Below are positions 49,034 to 57,860 of a stretch of DNA of 64,000 nucleotides, in pieces. Origin of the DNA: Streptomyces phaeolivaceus (GTDB lineage: Bacteria; Actinomycetota; Actinomycetes; Streptomycetales; Streptomycetaceae); contig NZ_CP045096.1 in NCBI RefSeq assembly GCF_009184865.1, positions 4,836,001 through 4,900,000 on the forward strand, written 5' to 3'. The notes below the pieces were generated by a model that was not told the DNA's origin, searched no databases, and saw nothing but the letters and a program-made list of their open reading frames with translations. Every line of letters starts with the position of its first letter. The stretch's first letter is position 1. Position numbers and translations under genes: made by a program.

Positions 49034-49921
49034 ATGGATGAAGAGGTGGCGTTGACCGTGTCGGCCAGTACTGCCCCTCCCCAGGAAGACGTCCCGGCTC
49101 CCGACCCCGCGTCGGCCCAGGTCACGGCCCAGGCCACCGCGCCCCCTCCGGAGAAACGTCGCGGCGCCGACACCCGGGCGCTCACCCAGGTGCTGTTCGG
49201 GGAGCTGAAGCATCTGGCGCCGGGCACGCCGGAGCACAACCGCGTGCGCGGGGCGCTCATCGAGGCGAACCTCCCGCTCGTGCGCTACGCCGCCGCCCGT
49301 TTCCGCTCCCGCAACGAGCCCATGGAGGACGTGGTCCAGGTCGGGACCATCGGGCTGATCAACGCCATCGACCGGTTCGACCCGGACCGGGGCGTGCAGT
49401 TCCCGACCTTCGCGATGCCGACCGTCATCGGCGAGATCAAGCGGTACTTCCGCGACAACGTGCGCACGGTCCACGTCCCGCGCCGGCTGCACGAGTTGTG
49501 GGTCCAGGTGAACAGCGCGACCGAGGACCTCACCACCGCCTTCGGACGCACCCCCTCCACCGCCGAGATCGCCGAGCGGCTGCGCATCACCGAGGAGGAG
49601 GTCCTGTCCTGCATCGAGGCCGGCCGCTCGTACCACGCGACATCCCTGGAGGCCGCCCAGGAGGGCGACGGGATGCCGGGGCTGCTCGACCGGCTCGGCT
49701 ACGAGGACCCCGAGCTGGACGGCGTCGAACACCGCGACCTCGTACGGCATCTCCTCGTCCAACTCCCCGAGCGCGAACAGCGGATCCTGCTCCTGCGCTA
49801 CTACAGCAACCTCACGCAGTCGCAGATCAGCGCGGAGCTGGGGGTCTCCCAGATGCATGTCTCGCGGCTGCTGGCGCGGAGCTTCGCGCGGCTGCGGTCG
49901 GCCAACCGGATCGAGGTGTAG
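49034..49921 (+). CDS. sigF: RNA polymerase sigma factor, SigB/SigF/SigG family (SigF-like)
   Basis: 295 residues from ATG 49034. After a Pro/Ala-rich leader: region 2 [64 protein letters not shown], region 3 [18 protein letters not shown], region 4 [41 protein letters not shown]. Stress/development sigma factor. Position directly upstream of a second similar sigma gene matches the S. coelicolor sigF-sigN pair as I remember it; the symbol rests on that. Confidence 0.9.
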   Translation: MDEEVALTVSASTAPPQEDVPAPDPASAQVTAQATAPPPEKRRGADTRALTQVLFGELKHLAPGTPEHNRVRGALIEANLPLVRYAAARFRSRNEPMEDVVQVGTIGLINAIDRFDPDRGVQFPTFAMPTVIGEIKRYFRDNVRTVHVPRRLHELWVQVNSATEDLTTAFGRTPSTAEIAERLRITEEEVLSCIEAGRSYHATSLEAAQEGDGMPGLLDRLGYEDPELDGVEHRDLVRHLLVQLPEREQRILLLRYYSNLTQSQISAELGVSQMHVSRLLARSFARLRSANRIEV

Positions 49922-49978
49922 CGCTCCGTCCGGCCGCCGGGCGCCTGTTCGTCTGCCGGGTTTCCACGGGTTCGCGAG

Positions 49979-50017
49979 TGCGGGTGCGTGGGGCTTCTCG
50001 CGCGGTTCCCCGCGCGA
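49979..50017. repeat. Dispersed Streptomyces-type repeat (copy 1)
   Basis: TGCGGGTGCGTGGGGCTTCT followed by CGCGCGGTTCCCCGCG closely matches the arms of the palindrome at 51597 and 51769. It lies in the 518-base sigF-sigN gap (49922-50439). The distal part of that gap (50200-50340) is relatively AT-rich and probably holds the sigN promoter; no gene is seen. Confidence 0.8.
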
Positions 50018-50439
50018 CTTCAGGGGCGGAGCCCCCTCCTCAGATGGGTAACCGTCGGTAAGCGACGACCCCCGTCGCACCGCCGATGGACCATGGGGCA
50101 TGCGGGGCGCACGATGGCAGGCGGGGCGCACAGAATCGGCCAGCGGTGCGCGTGCGCAGGCCATGGGCGTGACCGAATGCGCTGTCGAGATGTCACCGGG
50201 GAGAGCGAATCGCCCGTTGACGCTTTTTCAGGTCGAACAGATCTGAAATCCCATCAGAACACCTGTTTCCAGGGCCTATTCACCCTCTCCATGTCGACAT
50301 GTCACTACATCGTGTTGCCGACGTGTGACATTCTCTCCCCAGCGCGTTTGCCGTGGCCTCGCCGCCGGTATTCAGGTGGAGGCTGCGTTCCTTACGACGG
50401 AGCGTCCGCCGCGACCGTCCGCGACCCAAAGGGGGTGGC

Positions 50440-51360
50440 ATGTCCGCAGACCAGGGCAGCTCGAAGGTGCTCACACTCGCCAAGAGCGAGACCGCGCCCG
50501 ACGCTATCCAGGCCCCTCAGGACCTTCAGGCGCTTGAGGACCTTCCCGGTCCCCAGGCTCCGCCGGCGTCTGACTTCCCGGCCTCGTCCGCCTCGGCGAA
50601 CATCGACACCCGCACCCTGTCCCGCTCCCTGTTCCTGCGGCTGGCCGCACTCGACGAGAACAGCCCCGAGCGTGCCTATGTCCGGGACACCCTCATCGAG
50701 CTCAACCTCCCGCTGGTGCGTTACGCCGCCGCACGTTTCCGGTCGCGCAACGAGCCCATGGAGGACATCGTCCAGGTCGGAACGATCGGCCTGATCAAGG
50801 CGATCGACCGCTTCGACTGCGAACGGGGCGTGGAGTTCCCGACGTTCGCGATGCCGACGGTCGTGGGCGAGATCAAGCGGTTCTTCCGCGACACCTCGTG
50901 GTCGGTCCGGGTTCCGCGCCGGCTCCAGGAGCTGCGGCTGGCCCTCACCAAGGCCAGCGACGAGCTGTCCCAGAAGCTCGACCGCTCCCCGACGGTCACC
51001 GAACTCGCCGCCGTGCTGGGCGTGTCCGAGGAGGACGTCGTCGACGGCCTCGCCGTGGGCAACGCGTACACGGCGTCGTCGCTGGACTCCCCGGCGCCCG
51101 AGGACGACGGCGGCGAGGGTTCCCTCGCGGACCGCCTCGGCTACGAGGACACGGCGCTGGAGGGCGTGGAGTACCGGGAGTCGCTGAAGCCGCTGCTGGC
51201 CAAGCTGCCGCCTCGGGAGCGCCGGATCATCATGCTGCGGTTCTTCGCGAACATGACGCAGTCGCAGATCGGTGAGGAGGTCGGCATCTCCCAGATGCAC
51301 GTCTCCCGGCTGCTCACCCGCACGCTGGCCCAGCTGCGTGAGGGGCTGATCTCCGACTGA
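50440..51360 (+). CDS. sigN: RNA polymerase sigma factor, SigB/SigF family (SigN-like)
   Basis: 306 residues from ATG 50440 (GGGGGTGG upstream). Same regions as the preceding factor, with differences: [62 protein letters not shown] and [47 protein letters not shown]. The 70-residue N-terminal extension is specific. The two factors look like an old tandem duplication with separate promoters. Confidence 0.9.
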   Translation: MSADQGSSKVLTLAKSETAPDAIQAPQDLQALEDLPGPQAPPASDFPASSASANIDTRTLSRSLFLRLAALDENSPERAYVRDTLIELNLPLVRYAAARFRSRNEPMEDIVQVGTIGLIKAIDRFDCERGVEFPTFAMPTVVGEIKRFFRDTSWSVRVPRRLQELRLALTKASDELSQKLDRSPTVTELAAVLGVSEEDVVDGLAVGNAYTASSLDSPAPEDDGGEGSLADRLGYEDTALEGVEYRESLKPLLAKLPPRERRIIMLRFFANMTQSQIGEEVGISQMHVSRLLTRTLAQLREGLISD

Positions 51361-51450
51361 CCTGATCTCCGGCCGAGTCGGGCCACGCGTTGACACGTGA
51401 CCGCCGGGTGCGCCTTCTTCGGGGGCGGCTCGGCGGTTGTGTGCGTGGGG

Positions 51451-51616
51451 GGTGCCTTATGGGGTGGGGGGTGCCTGTGCGTGGGCGGCTGCGGGTGCGT
51501 GGGGGGGGGTGCCTTATGGGGTGGGGGGTGCCTGTGCGTGGGCGGCTGCGGGTGCGTGGGGGGGGGTGCCTTATGGGGTGGGGGGTGCCTGTGCGTGGGC
51601 GGCTGCGGGTGCGTGG
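51451..51616. repeat. 57-bp tandem repeat array
   Basis: Starts of GGTGCCTTATGGGGTGGG recur at 51451, 51508 and 51565, period 57 bp, nearly three copies. Fifty-seven is 19 codons, so all frames stay open, but composition and lack of a start signal argue against coding. The last copy merges into the left arm of the palindrome. No gene is seen in 51361-51863. Confidence 0.92.
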
Positions 51617-51816
51617 GGCTTCTCGCGCAGTTCCCCGCGCCCCTAAAGGATTCAGGCCCCTGCGGGCCTGAAAGACCACGGCCCCGCGGGCCTGAACCAC
51701 GACCCCGCGGGCCTGGAAGACCACGGCCCCGCGGGCCTGGAAAGCGTGGGGCGCAGCCCCTGCTTTTCAGGGGCGCGGGGAACTGCGCGAGAAGCCCCAC
51801 GCACCCGCAGCCGCCC
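51597..51816. repeat. Large palindrome with 48-bp perfect arms
   Basis: Positions 51597-51644 are exactly complementary to 51769-51816. The 124-base centre carries four copies of CGGGCCTG-type repeats. The arms belong to the same dispersed family as 49979-50017 (core TGCGTGGGGCTTCTCGCGC). Could act as a transcription barrier between convergent sigN and the small minus-strand gene at 51864. Confidence 0.93.
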
Positions 51817-51863
51817 CATCACCGAACCCGGCAGTCGAGTAGGCGCCCCCACCGGACGATCAC

Positions 51864-52067
51864 CTACGACAGCGCGAGCCACACCACCGCGGCCACCACG
51901 GCCACCGCCGCGATCACACCGACGATCACACCCACCCGCGGCCCGGAGGACACGGCCGCGGGCGCGGCCTGGCGGCCCCCCGAAGGCGTCTCGTCGACGA
52001 AGGCGCGGAACATCTGCGTGCTGCCCGCGGGGTCGTAGTTGCCCTGGGGGTTCTGGTTGTCGGCCAT
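51864..52067 (-). CDS. Small C-tail-anchored membrane protein (67 residues)
   Basis: MADNQNPQGNYDPAGSTQMF start, short polar domain, then one C-terminal span (VGVIVGVIAAVAVVAAVVWLA). Typical of conserved short actinobacterial membrane proteins; function unknown. Divergent from the MarR gene, 174 bases between starts. Confidence 0.7.
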   Translation of the reverse strand: MADNQNPQGNYDPAGSTQMFRAFVDETPSGGRQAAPAAVSSGPRVGVIVGVIAAVAVVAAVVWLALS

Positions 52068-52180
52068 GGCCCGAGACCTTAGCGAATGGGTGAGGACGCG
52101 CCCAAGCGGGGTTGTCCGCCCACGACCACCCGAACGTTCTCCTTTGCCAAGACTTGAGCTGCGGACACCCCCATTTCATT

Positions 52181-52223
52181 TGCCTGCAGCAACCATCCAC
52201 TCCTATGGTTGCCCTAAGCAACA
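52181..52223. promoter_or_regulatory. MarR-type operator overlapping the promoter of the MarR-MFS-YceI operon
   Basis: Overlapping TTGC/GCAA half-sites: TTGC-N5-GCAA (52181-52193), GCAACCAT-N8-ATGGTTGC (52190-52213, perfect) and GTTGC-N5-GCAAC (52209-52223). A TTGCCT...TATGGT promoter (52181-52186 and 52205-52210, spacing 18) lies within, so binding would block it. Autorepression of the MarR gene is inferred. Confidence 0.65.
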
Positions 52224-52241
52224 AACACCGGGAGGGGCTCC

Positions 52242-52775
52242 ATGGCCGGGCAAGCGCACTACGAGGAGCTGGTCCGCCAGCTCAGCGCCATCGGAGCCGT
52301 GAAGCGGGAACTCACCAGGATGCTGCCGCACGAGTGCCCCGGCGGATCGGCCGGCGTCCTGACCCTGCTCGGCCGGCACGGCGAGATGCGGACGAGCAGG
52401 CTCGCCGAGCTGCTCGCGGTGGACATGTCGGTGACCAGCCGCCATGTCGCGCACGTCGCCGAGCGGGGCTGGATCGAACGCCTCCCCGACCCGGTGGACA
52501 AACGCTCACGCATCCTGCGCCTGACCCCCGAGGGCCGGGCCGTGATCGCCGAGCTGGACCGGCGCAGCAGCCGGCTGATGGCCGACCGGCTCAGCGACTG
52601 GTCCGACGACGAGGTCGGCGAGCTGGCCCGGCTGCTCGGCCGGCTGCGCGAGAGCTTCGACGCCACCGCCCCGCCCCGCACGCCCACGGAGCCGACGCGT
52701 AACGCCGCAGAGGCGACGCGTACCGACGTGGAGGCGCTGCGTACGCCCGGAGAACCGACCGGAACGCCCGCGTAG
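52242..52775 (+). CDS. MarR-family transcriptional regulator
   Basis: 177 residues from ATG 52242 (GGGAGGGG upstream). Winged helix: GVLTLLGRHGEMRTSRLAELLAVDMSVTSRHVAHVAERGWIERLPDPVDKRSRILRLTPEGRAVIAEL. The Thr/Pro/Glu-rich tail (TRNAAEATRTDVEALRTPGE) is repeat derived. It sits 55 bases upstream of the MFS gene and probably represses the operon until an exported compound binds. Confidence 0.93.
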   Translation: MAGQAHYEELVRQLSAIGAVKRELTRMLPHECPGGSAGVLTLLGRHGEMRTSRLAELLAVDMSVTSRHVAHVAERGWIERLPDPVDKRSRILRLTPEGRAVIAELDRRSSRLMADRLSDWSDDEVGELARLLGRLRESFDATAPPRTPTEPTRNAAEATRTDVEALRTPGEPTGTPA

Positions 52776-52830
52776 CGGTCACCACCACAACCCGTACACC
52801 CGCAAAGAGCACACAGGAGAAGGAAGCCCC

Positions 52831-55320
52831 ATGGCAACGACCACACCAGCCGGTGTGCGGGCTCACGCCAAGCACGGAGGTGGACCCGCCAAGGGTGCCC
52901 CCCACAGCGGTGGCGACCACGCCCCGATGACACACCGCCAGATCATGGAAGCGCTGACCGGGCTGCTGCTCGGCATGTTCGTGGCGATCCTGTCGTCGAC
53001 GATCGTGTCGAACGCTCTGCCGGACATCATCAAGGACCTGGGCGGCGGACAGAGCGCCTACACCTGGGTGGTGACGGCTTCGCTGCTCGCGATGACCGCG
53101 TCCACCCCGCTGTGGGGCAAGCTCGCCGACCTGTTCTCCAAGAAGCTGCTGATCCAGCTGGCCCTCGTGATCTTCGTGCTCGGGTCGGCCGCCGCCGGAC
53201 TCTCCCAGAACGCCGGGATGCTCATCGGGTTCCGCGCGGTCCAGGGCATCGGCATGGGCGGGCTCTCCGCGCTGGCCCAGATCATCCTCGCGGCGATGAT
53301 CTCCCCGCGTGAGCGCGGCCGGTACAACGGCTACCTCGGCGCGACCTTCGCGACCGCCATGGTCGGCGGCCCGCTGGTCGGCGGTGTCATCACCGACACC
53401 AGCTGGCTGGGCTGGCGCTGGTGCTTCTACGTCGGCGTGCCCTTCGCGGTCATCGCCCTGATCGTGCTCCAGCGGACCCTGCACCTGCCGGTCGTCAAGC
53501 GCAAGGTCAAGGTCGACTGGGCGGGCGCGTTCCTCATCACCGCCGCCGTCTGCCTGCTGCTGGTCTGGGTGACCTTCGCCGGTGACAAGTACGACTGGGT
53601 GTCGTGGCAGACGTACGCGATGGTCGGCGGCACGGTCGCGCTGCTCGCGGTGTTCCTGCTCGTGGAGTCGAAGGCGAGCGAGCCGATCATGCCGCTGCGG
53701 CTGTTCCGCAACCGGACGATCGCGCTGGCCTCGCTGGCCTCGCTCTTCGTCGGTGTCGCGATGTTCGCGGGCACGATCTTCTTCAGCCAGTACTTCCAGC
53801 TGGCCCGCGACAAGTCGCCGACCATGTCCGGTGTGCTGACGATCCCGATGATCGCCGGTCTGTTCGTCTCGTCGACCGTCTCCGGGCAGGTCATCACCCG
53901 TACCGGCCGCTGGAAGGCCTGGCTGCTGGCCGGTGGTGTGCTGGTGACCTCGGGTCTCGGCCTGCTGGGCACTCTGCGGTACGACACCCCGTACTGGCAC
54001 GTGGCGATCTTCATGGCGCTGCTCGGGCTCGGCGTCGGCATGATGATGCAGAACCTGGTGCTGTGCACCCAGAACCAGGTCGCCCCGGGCGACCTCGGCG
54101 CCGCCAGCTCGGTCGTCACCTTCTTCCGCTCCCTCGGCGGCGCGATCGGCGTCTCCGCGCTGGGCGCGGTCCTGAGCCACCGGATCACGCACTACGCCGA
54201 GGAGGGCCTCGCCAAGCTCGGTGTCTCCGGCTCCTCCACCGGCCACGGCGAGATCCCCGACCTGGACGCGCTGCCCACGCCGATTCGCACGGTCATCGAG
54301 AGCGCGTACGGCCACGGCATCGGAGACGTCTTCCTCTACGCCGCCCCCTTCGCCGTCCTCGCGCTCGTCTTCTCCTTCTTCATCAAGGAGGTCCCGCTGC
54401 GGACCACCGGGGCGCTCGCCCAGGCGGCGGACGCGCCGGAGGTGGCGGAGGCGGCGCCTGCGCCCGCGACGGCCGTGGCCTCGCCGGCGGCGGTCTCCAC
54501 GGAGGCCCTGGCTCCGGTCCCCGCCGCCGCGGCCACCGCCCCGGCATCGGCCGGTGGGAGCGGGATCTCCGTCCGGGGTCACGTCCGAGGCGTCGAGAAC
54601 GCGCCCGTGCCCCGGGCCGCCGTCACCCTGATCTCGCTCGGCGGGCGGCAGCTCGGCCGTTCGGTCGCGGGCGTCGACGGGGCCTACGCGGTGGACGCGC
54701 CCGCCGCCGGGTCGTACGTCCTGATCGCCGCCGCCGACGGGTTCCAGCCGCAGGCGTCCACGGTGGTCGTGAACGGCGAGCCGGTCGCGTACGACGTCCT
54801 GCTGAGCGGGACGAGCGGGCTGAGCGGTGTGGTGCGGGCCGCCGGGGACGGGCGGGCCGTGCCGGACGCCATGGTCGTGGTGACCGATGTGCGCGGCGAT
54901 GTGCTGGCCAGTGGGGTCACCGGTGAGCAGGGCGAGTTCGGCTTCGGCGAGCTGGTGCCGGGCGGGGTGACCGTCGCGGTGAACGCCGCCGGGTTCCGCC
55001 CGCGTGCGCTGCCCGTCGAGGTCGGCGGCACCGGGGTCACCCGGATCGAGATCGACCTCGCGGCCGGGGCCCGGCTCCAGGGAGTCGTACGGGCGCCCGG
55101 TGGGGCGCTGGCCGACGCCCGGGTGACCCTCGTCGACGCGGCGGGCAACGTGGTCGGCACGGCCACCACCGGTGCGGACGGGACGTACGCCTTCACCGAT
55201 CTGGACGGCGGCGAGTACACGGTCATCGCGACCGGCTACCCGCCCGTGGCCACGGCCCTGACGGTCGCCGGACCCGGCGTCGACGGCCACGACATCGGAC
55301 TCGCCCACCCCGGCGAGTAG
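52831..55320 (+). CDS. DHA2-type MFS exporter fused to carboxypeptidase-regulatory-like domains
   Basis: 829 residues. The first 530 are a 14-span DHA2 drug transporter (motif A GKLADLFSKKLLIQ, motif C-like ATFATAMVGGPLVGG, start EALTGLLLGMFVAILSSTIVSNALPDI). An Ala/Pro linker leads to about 270 residues made of three prealbumin-like repeats (ISVRGHVRGVENAPVPRAAVTL, SGLSGVVRAAGDGRAVPDAMVVVTD, ARLQGVVRAPGGALADARVTLVDAAGN, each ending G-x-Y/F-x-F/V). The fusion puts beta-sandwich domains on a pump, side of membrane uncertain. GGAGAAGGAAG precedes ATG 52831. Confidence 0.92.
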   Translation: MATTTPAGVRAHAKHGGGPAKGAPHSGGDHAPMTHRQIMEALTGLLLGMFVAILSSTIVSNALPDIIKDLGGGQSAYTWVVTASLLAMTASTPLWGKLADLFSKKLLIQLALVIFVLGSAAAGLSQNAGMLIGFRAVQGIGMGGLSALAQIILAAMISPRERGRYNGYLGATFATAMVGGPLVGGVITDTSWLGWRWCFYVGVPFAVIALIVLQRTLHLPVVKRKVKVDWAGAFLITAAVCLLLVWVTFAGDKYDWVSWQTYAMVGGTVALLAVFLLVESKASEPIMPLRLFRNRTIALASLASLFVGVAMFAGTIFFSQYFQLARDKSPTMSGVLTIPMIAGLFVSSTVSGQVITRTGRWKAWLLAGGVLVTSGLGLLGTLRYDTPYWHVAIFMALLGLGVGMMMQNLVLCTQNQVAPGDLGAASSVVTFFRSLGGAIGVSALGAVLSHRITHYAEEGLAKLGVSGSSTGHGEIPDLDALPTPIRTVIESAYGHGIGDVFLYAAPFAVLALVFSFFIKEVPLRTTGALAQAADAPEVAEAAPAPATAVASPAAVSTEALAPVPAAAATAPASAGGSGISVRGHVRGVENAPVPRAAVTLISLGGRQLGRSVAGVDGAYAVDAPAAGSYVLIAAADGFQPQASTVVVNGEPVAYDVLLSGTSGLSGVVRAAGDGRAVPDAMVVVTDVRGDVLASGVTGEQGEFGFGELVPGGVTVAVNAAGFRPRALPVEVGGTGVTRIEIDLAAGARLQGVVRAPGGALADARVTLVDAAGNVVGTATTGADGTYAFTDLDGGEYTVIATGYPPVATALTVAGPGVDGHDIGLAHPGE

Positions 55321-55411
55321 TTCGAGCAGTTGTCGAGCAGTTGTCGAACCACCGGCCGGTGGAGCCACCCCCCGCTCCACCGGCCGGTCGCATGCTGAGG
55401 AGTTGACGGAC

Positions 55412-56293
55412 ATGGGACTGACCGCGAGGGTCCGGACCCGGGACGGATGGGCCGTGGCGCACGCGGTCGTCACGGTGACCGACATGACCGGTACGCAGGT
55501 GCTGCGGGCCGAGGCGGACGCCGAAGGGGGCGTGCACGACCCGACACCGCTCGCGCCCGGCGCGTACACGGTGATCGTCACGGCGGTCGGCTACGCGCCG
55601 TTCGCCGCGGGCGCGCTGGTGACAGCGAGCCGGCGGGCGGAGGTCGGCGCGGTCACGCTGGCGCGGATCGGCGGTACGGAACTGCCGCCGCCCGGCGTGT
55701 GGACCGTCGACCCCGCGCACTCCTCCGTCGCGGCCCTGGCCCGGCATCTCGGGATCTCCAGCGTCCACGGCCGGTTCACCGACTTCTCGGCGTCGATCGA
55801 GATCGCCCCGGCCCCGGACGAGGGGACCAAGTCCCGTGTGGAGGCGGTGATCCGGGCCGCCTCGATCGACACCGGGAACGCGACGCGCGACCGGCATCTG
55901 CGCTCGCCGGACTTCCTGGACGTCGAACGGCACCCCGAGATCACCTATGTCTCGACGGGCCTCACCCCCGTCGGCCCCGACCGCTGGACCGTCCACGGCG
56001 AGCTGGGCATGCGCGGGGTCGTACGGCCGGTCGACCTGGACCTCGCCTACCTGGGCACCGGCGCGGACCCCTGGGGCGGCACCCGTGCCGCGTTCCGCGC
56101 CACCACCGAACTCCACCGCGAGGACTTCGCGATGAACTACAACCAGGTGGTACAGGCGGGCATCGCGGCGATCGGCACGACGCTGAAGGTGGAGCTGGAC
56201 GTGCAGGCGATACAGGGGATACAGGGGATGGAGGGGATGGAGGGGATACAGGGGATACAGGGGATGGAGGGGATGGAGGGGCGGGGCGCGTAG
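55412..56293 (+). CDS. YceI-family protein with N-terminal carboxypeptidase-regulatory-like domain
   Basis: 293 residues from ATG 55412 (GAGGAG upstream). Residues 1-90 repeat the prealbumin-like fold of the upstream pump (VRTRDGWAVAHAVVTVTDMTG, LAPGAYTVIVTAVGYAP); residues 95-275 are a YceI lipocalin-like barrel (WTVDPAHSSVAALARHLGISSVHGRFTDF, DVERHPEITYVSTGL, DFAMNYN) that binds polyisoprenoid or similar lipids. The end is a QGIQGMEGMEG repeat from a 9-bp DNA repeat. Third gene of the MarR operon; may pass lipid-like substrates to the pump (inference). Confidence 0.9.
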   Translation: MGLTARVRTRDGWAVAHAVVTVTDMTGTQVLRAEADAEGGVHDPTPLAPGAYTVIVTAVGYAPFAAGALVTASRRAEVGAVTLARIGGTELPPPGVWTVDPAHSSVAALARHLGISSVHGRFTDFSASIEIAPAPDEGTKSRVEAVIRAASIDTGNATRDRHLRSPDFLDVERHPEITYVSTGLTPVGPDRWTVHGELGMRGVVRPVDLDLAYLGTGADPWGGTRAAFRATTELHREDFAMNYNQVVQAGIAAIGTTLKVELDVQAIQGIQGMEGMEGIQGIQGMEGMEGRGA

Positions 56294-56301
56294 CGCTCCC
56301 G

Positions 56302-56376
56302 CCAGGGGCGCGGGGCTGTGTCGACATGCGGCTCCGCCGCGCGGGCGCGACCAGCCACGACGCGCCCGCACCCGCC
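56302..56376. repeat. Dispersed intergenic repeat, family 2 copy A
   Basis: Begins CCAGGGGCGCGGGGCTGTGT and continues with CGACATGCGGCTCCGCCGCG; the same 40 bases recur at 57766. It contains GCGGCTCCGCCGC, a hairpin former, and sits right after the YceI stop, so may end the transcript. Similar repeats are familiar from Streptomyces intergenic regions. Confidence 0.85.
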
Positions 56377-56429
56377 CACGCGCAGAACCCCCCGAGCTAC
56401 TAGGCGCCCCTGCCCCTACGCTGGGCGCC

Positions 56430-56900
56430 ATGGCACGGAACATCGCGACCAACACCTCGGTCTCCCGCGAAGAACTGCTCGACTTCGTACGCCCCCGGCA
56501 CCGGGCCCTCCTGCTCACCCGGAGGGCGGACGGCAGCCCTCAGGCCTCCCCGCTGACCTGCGGTGTCGACGACTCGGGCCGGATCGTGGTCTCCACGTAC
56601 CCCGAGCGCGCCAAGACCCGTAACGCCAAGCGGGACGAGCGCGTCAGCGTCGTCGTCCTGAGCGACGACTGGGACGGCCCCTGGGTCCAGATCGACGGCA
56701 CGGCGGAGGTCCTCGACTCGCCCGACTCGGTCGAGCCCCTGGTGGAGTACTTCCGGAACATCTCCGGTGAGCACCCGGACTGGGACGAGTACCGCGAGGC
56801 CATGGTCGAGCAGGGCAAGTCGATCATCCGGATCACGCCCGTGAAGTGGGGTCCGGTGGCCACCGGCGGGTTCCCGGCGCGGCTGGTGGACGGGGAGTAG
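56430..56900 (+). CDS. PPOX-class F420-dependent or flavin-binding protein
   Basis: 156 residues of the split-barrel FMN/F420 fold: LLDFVRPRHRALLLTRRADGSPQASPLTCGVDDSGRIVVSTYPERAKTRNAKRDERVSVVVLSDDWDGPWVQIDGTAEVL and ITPVKWGPVATGGF. Likely an F420H2-dependent reductase common in actinobacteria; substrate unknown. Convergent with the TetR gene 18 bases away. Confidence 0.9.
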   Translation: MARNIATNTSVSREELLDFVRPRHRALLLTRRADGSPQASPLTCGVDDSGRIVVSTYPERAKTRNAKRDERVSVVVLSDDWDGPWVQIDGTAEVLDSPDSVEPLVEYFRNISGEHPDWDEYREAMVEQGKSIIRITPVKWGPVATGGFPARLVDGE

Positions 56901-56918
56901 GACAAGCGGGCGGAAGGG

Positions 56919-57680
56919 TCAGCCGCGCTCGGCCATGACCTCGATGCCGGCGACGAGGGTCTCCAGGGCGTAGGCGAAGTCCCGTTCGCGCATCTCCTCG
57001 ACGGTGTCGCCGCCACGGGCCGCCATGAGGTCCGTGGAGTGCCGGATGACCTCGTGGGGTTCGGGGGCGTCGGACACCGCGCTCATCGCGTGCCGGAAGT
57101 ACTCCTCCTGGGACATACCGGCGGCGGCGCAGCGCTGCACGAAGTGGCCCTCGATGGTGCCGAATCCGTACACGAACTGGGAGACCGCCGCGATGGCACC
57201 GGTCTGGCCGCGCGCGGGCAGACCGGTGCGGCGGATCACGCGCTGCACGGCGAGGGAGAAGTCCAGCGCGTGCGGGCCGATGTTGAGGAAGGTACCGGCG
57301 AGGGGTGACACCCAGGGGTGGCGGACCAGGACCGCGCGGTACTCCCGGGCCAGGGTGCGCAGTTGGTCCCGCCAGTCCTCGTCGGAGTCGGCCGGGGGCA
57401 GCCGCATCTCGTCGAACGCCTGGTCGAGGGCGAGTTCGAGCAGGTCGTCCTTGGTGTCCACGTACCAGTAGACCGACATCGCCGTCACCTTCAGCTCGGC
57501 CGCCAGCCTGCGCATGGAGAACTTGGCCAGCCCCTCCGCGTCCAGCAGCCGCACCGCCGTCCCGGTGATCCGCTCCCGGTCCAGCCCCGACGGCTGCCCG
57601 CCCCGCGCCTTCCCCGCCCCGCCTTCCAGCCAGACACTGGCCCGCGCGGACCCTTCGGCCCGACCGGCTCCCTTCACCAT
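56919..57680 (-). CDS. TetR-family transcriptional regulator
   Basis: 253 residues from ATG 57680. Helix-turn-helix ITGTAVRLLDAEGLAKFSMRRLAAELKVTAMSVYWYVDTKDDLLELALDQAFDEM, then a TetR_C ligand domain (WRDQLRTLAREYRAVLVRHPWV, FVYGFGTIEGHFVQRCA). The 30-residue Gly/Arg leader is variable in the family. It lies just downstream of the MFS gene, whose promoter has a TetR-style operator; likely its repressor. Confidence 0.92.
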   Translation of the reverse strand: MVKGAGRAEGSARASVWLEGGAGKARGGQPSGLDRERITGTAVRLLDAEGLAKFSMRRLAAELKVTAMSVYWYVDTKDDLLELALDQAFDEMRLPPADSDEDWRDQLRTLAREYRAVLVRHPWVSPLAGTFLNIGPHALDFSLAVQRVIRRTGLPARGQTGAIAAVSQFVYGFGTIEGHFVQRCAAAGMSQEEYFRHAMSAVSDAPEPHEVIRHSTDLMAARGGDTVEEMRERDFAYALETLVAGIEVMAERG

Positions 57681-57765
57681 GACGCACCTTCCGAGACGAC
57701 GTTCCTGCACCGGTGACGATGCTAGGCGGCGACGGCGATGGAAGGGCCGCGCGCAGCGGGCCCTT

Positions 57766-57840
57766 CCAGGGGCGCGGGGCTGTGTCGACATGCGGCTCCG
57801 CCGCGTGGGCGCGAACAACCACGACGCACCCGCGCCCGCC
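57766..57840. repeat. Dispersed intergenic repeat, family 2 copy B
   Basis: Shares the first 40 bases with copy A at 56302 and is similar further on (CCACGACGCACCCGC). Found between the MFS stop (57861) and the TetR start region. The two copies thus bracket the PPOX and TetR genes as direct repeats about 1.46 kb apart. Confidence 0.85.
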
Positions 57841-57860
57841 AACGAACCCGCGCCTCCGAG

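Noticed and set aside
51397..52038. Plus-strand frame with repeated GGACAWAAAGAWGG-type peptides across the 57-bp array
   Set aside because: Open only because the repeat period is a multiple of three; no ribosome-binding site and no homology.
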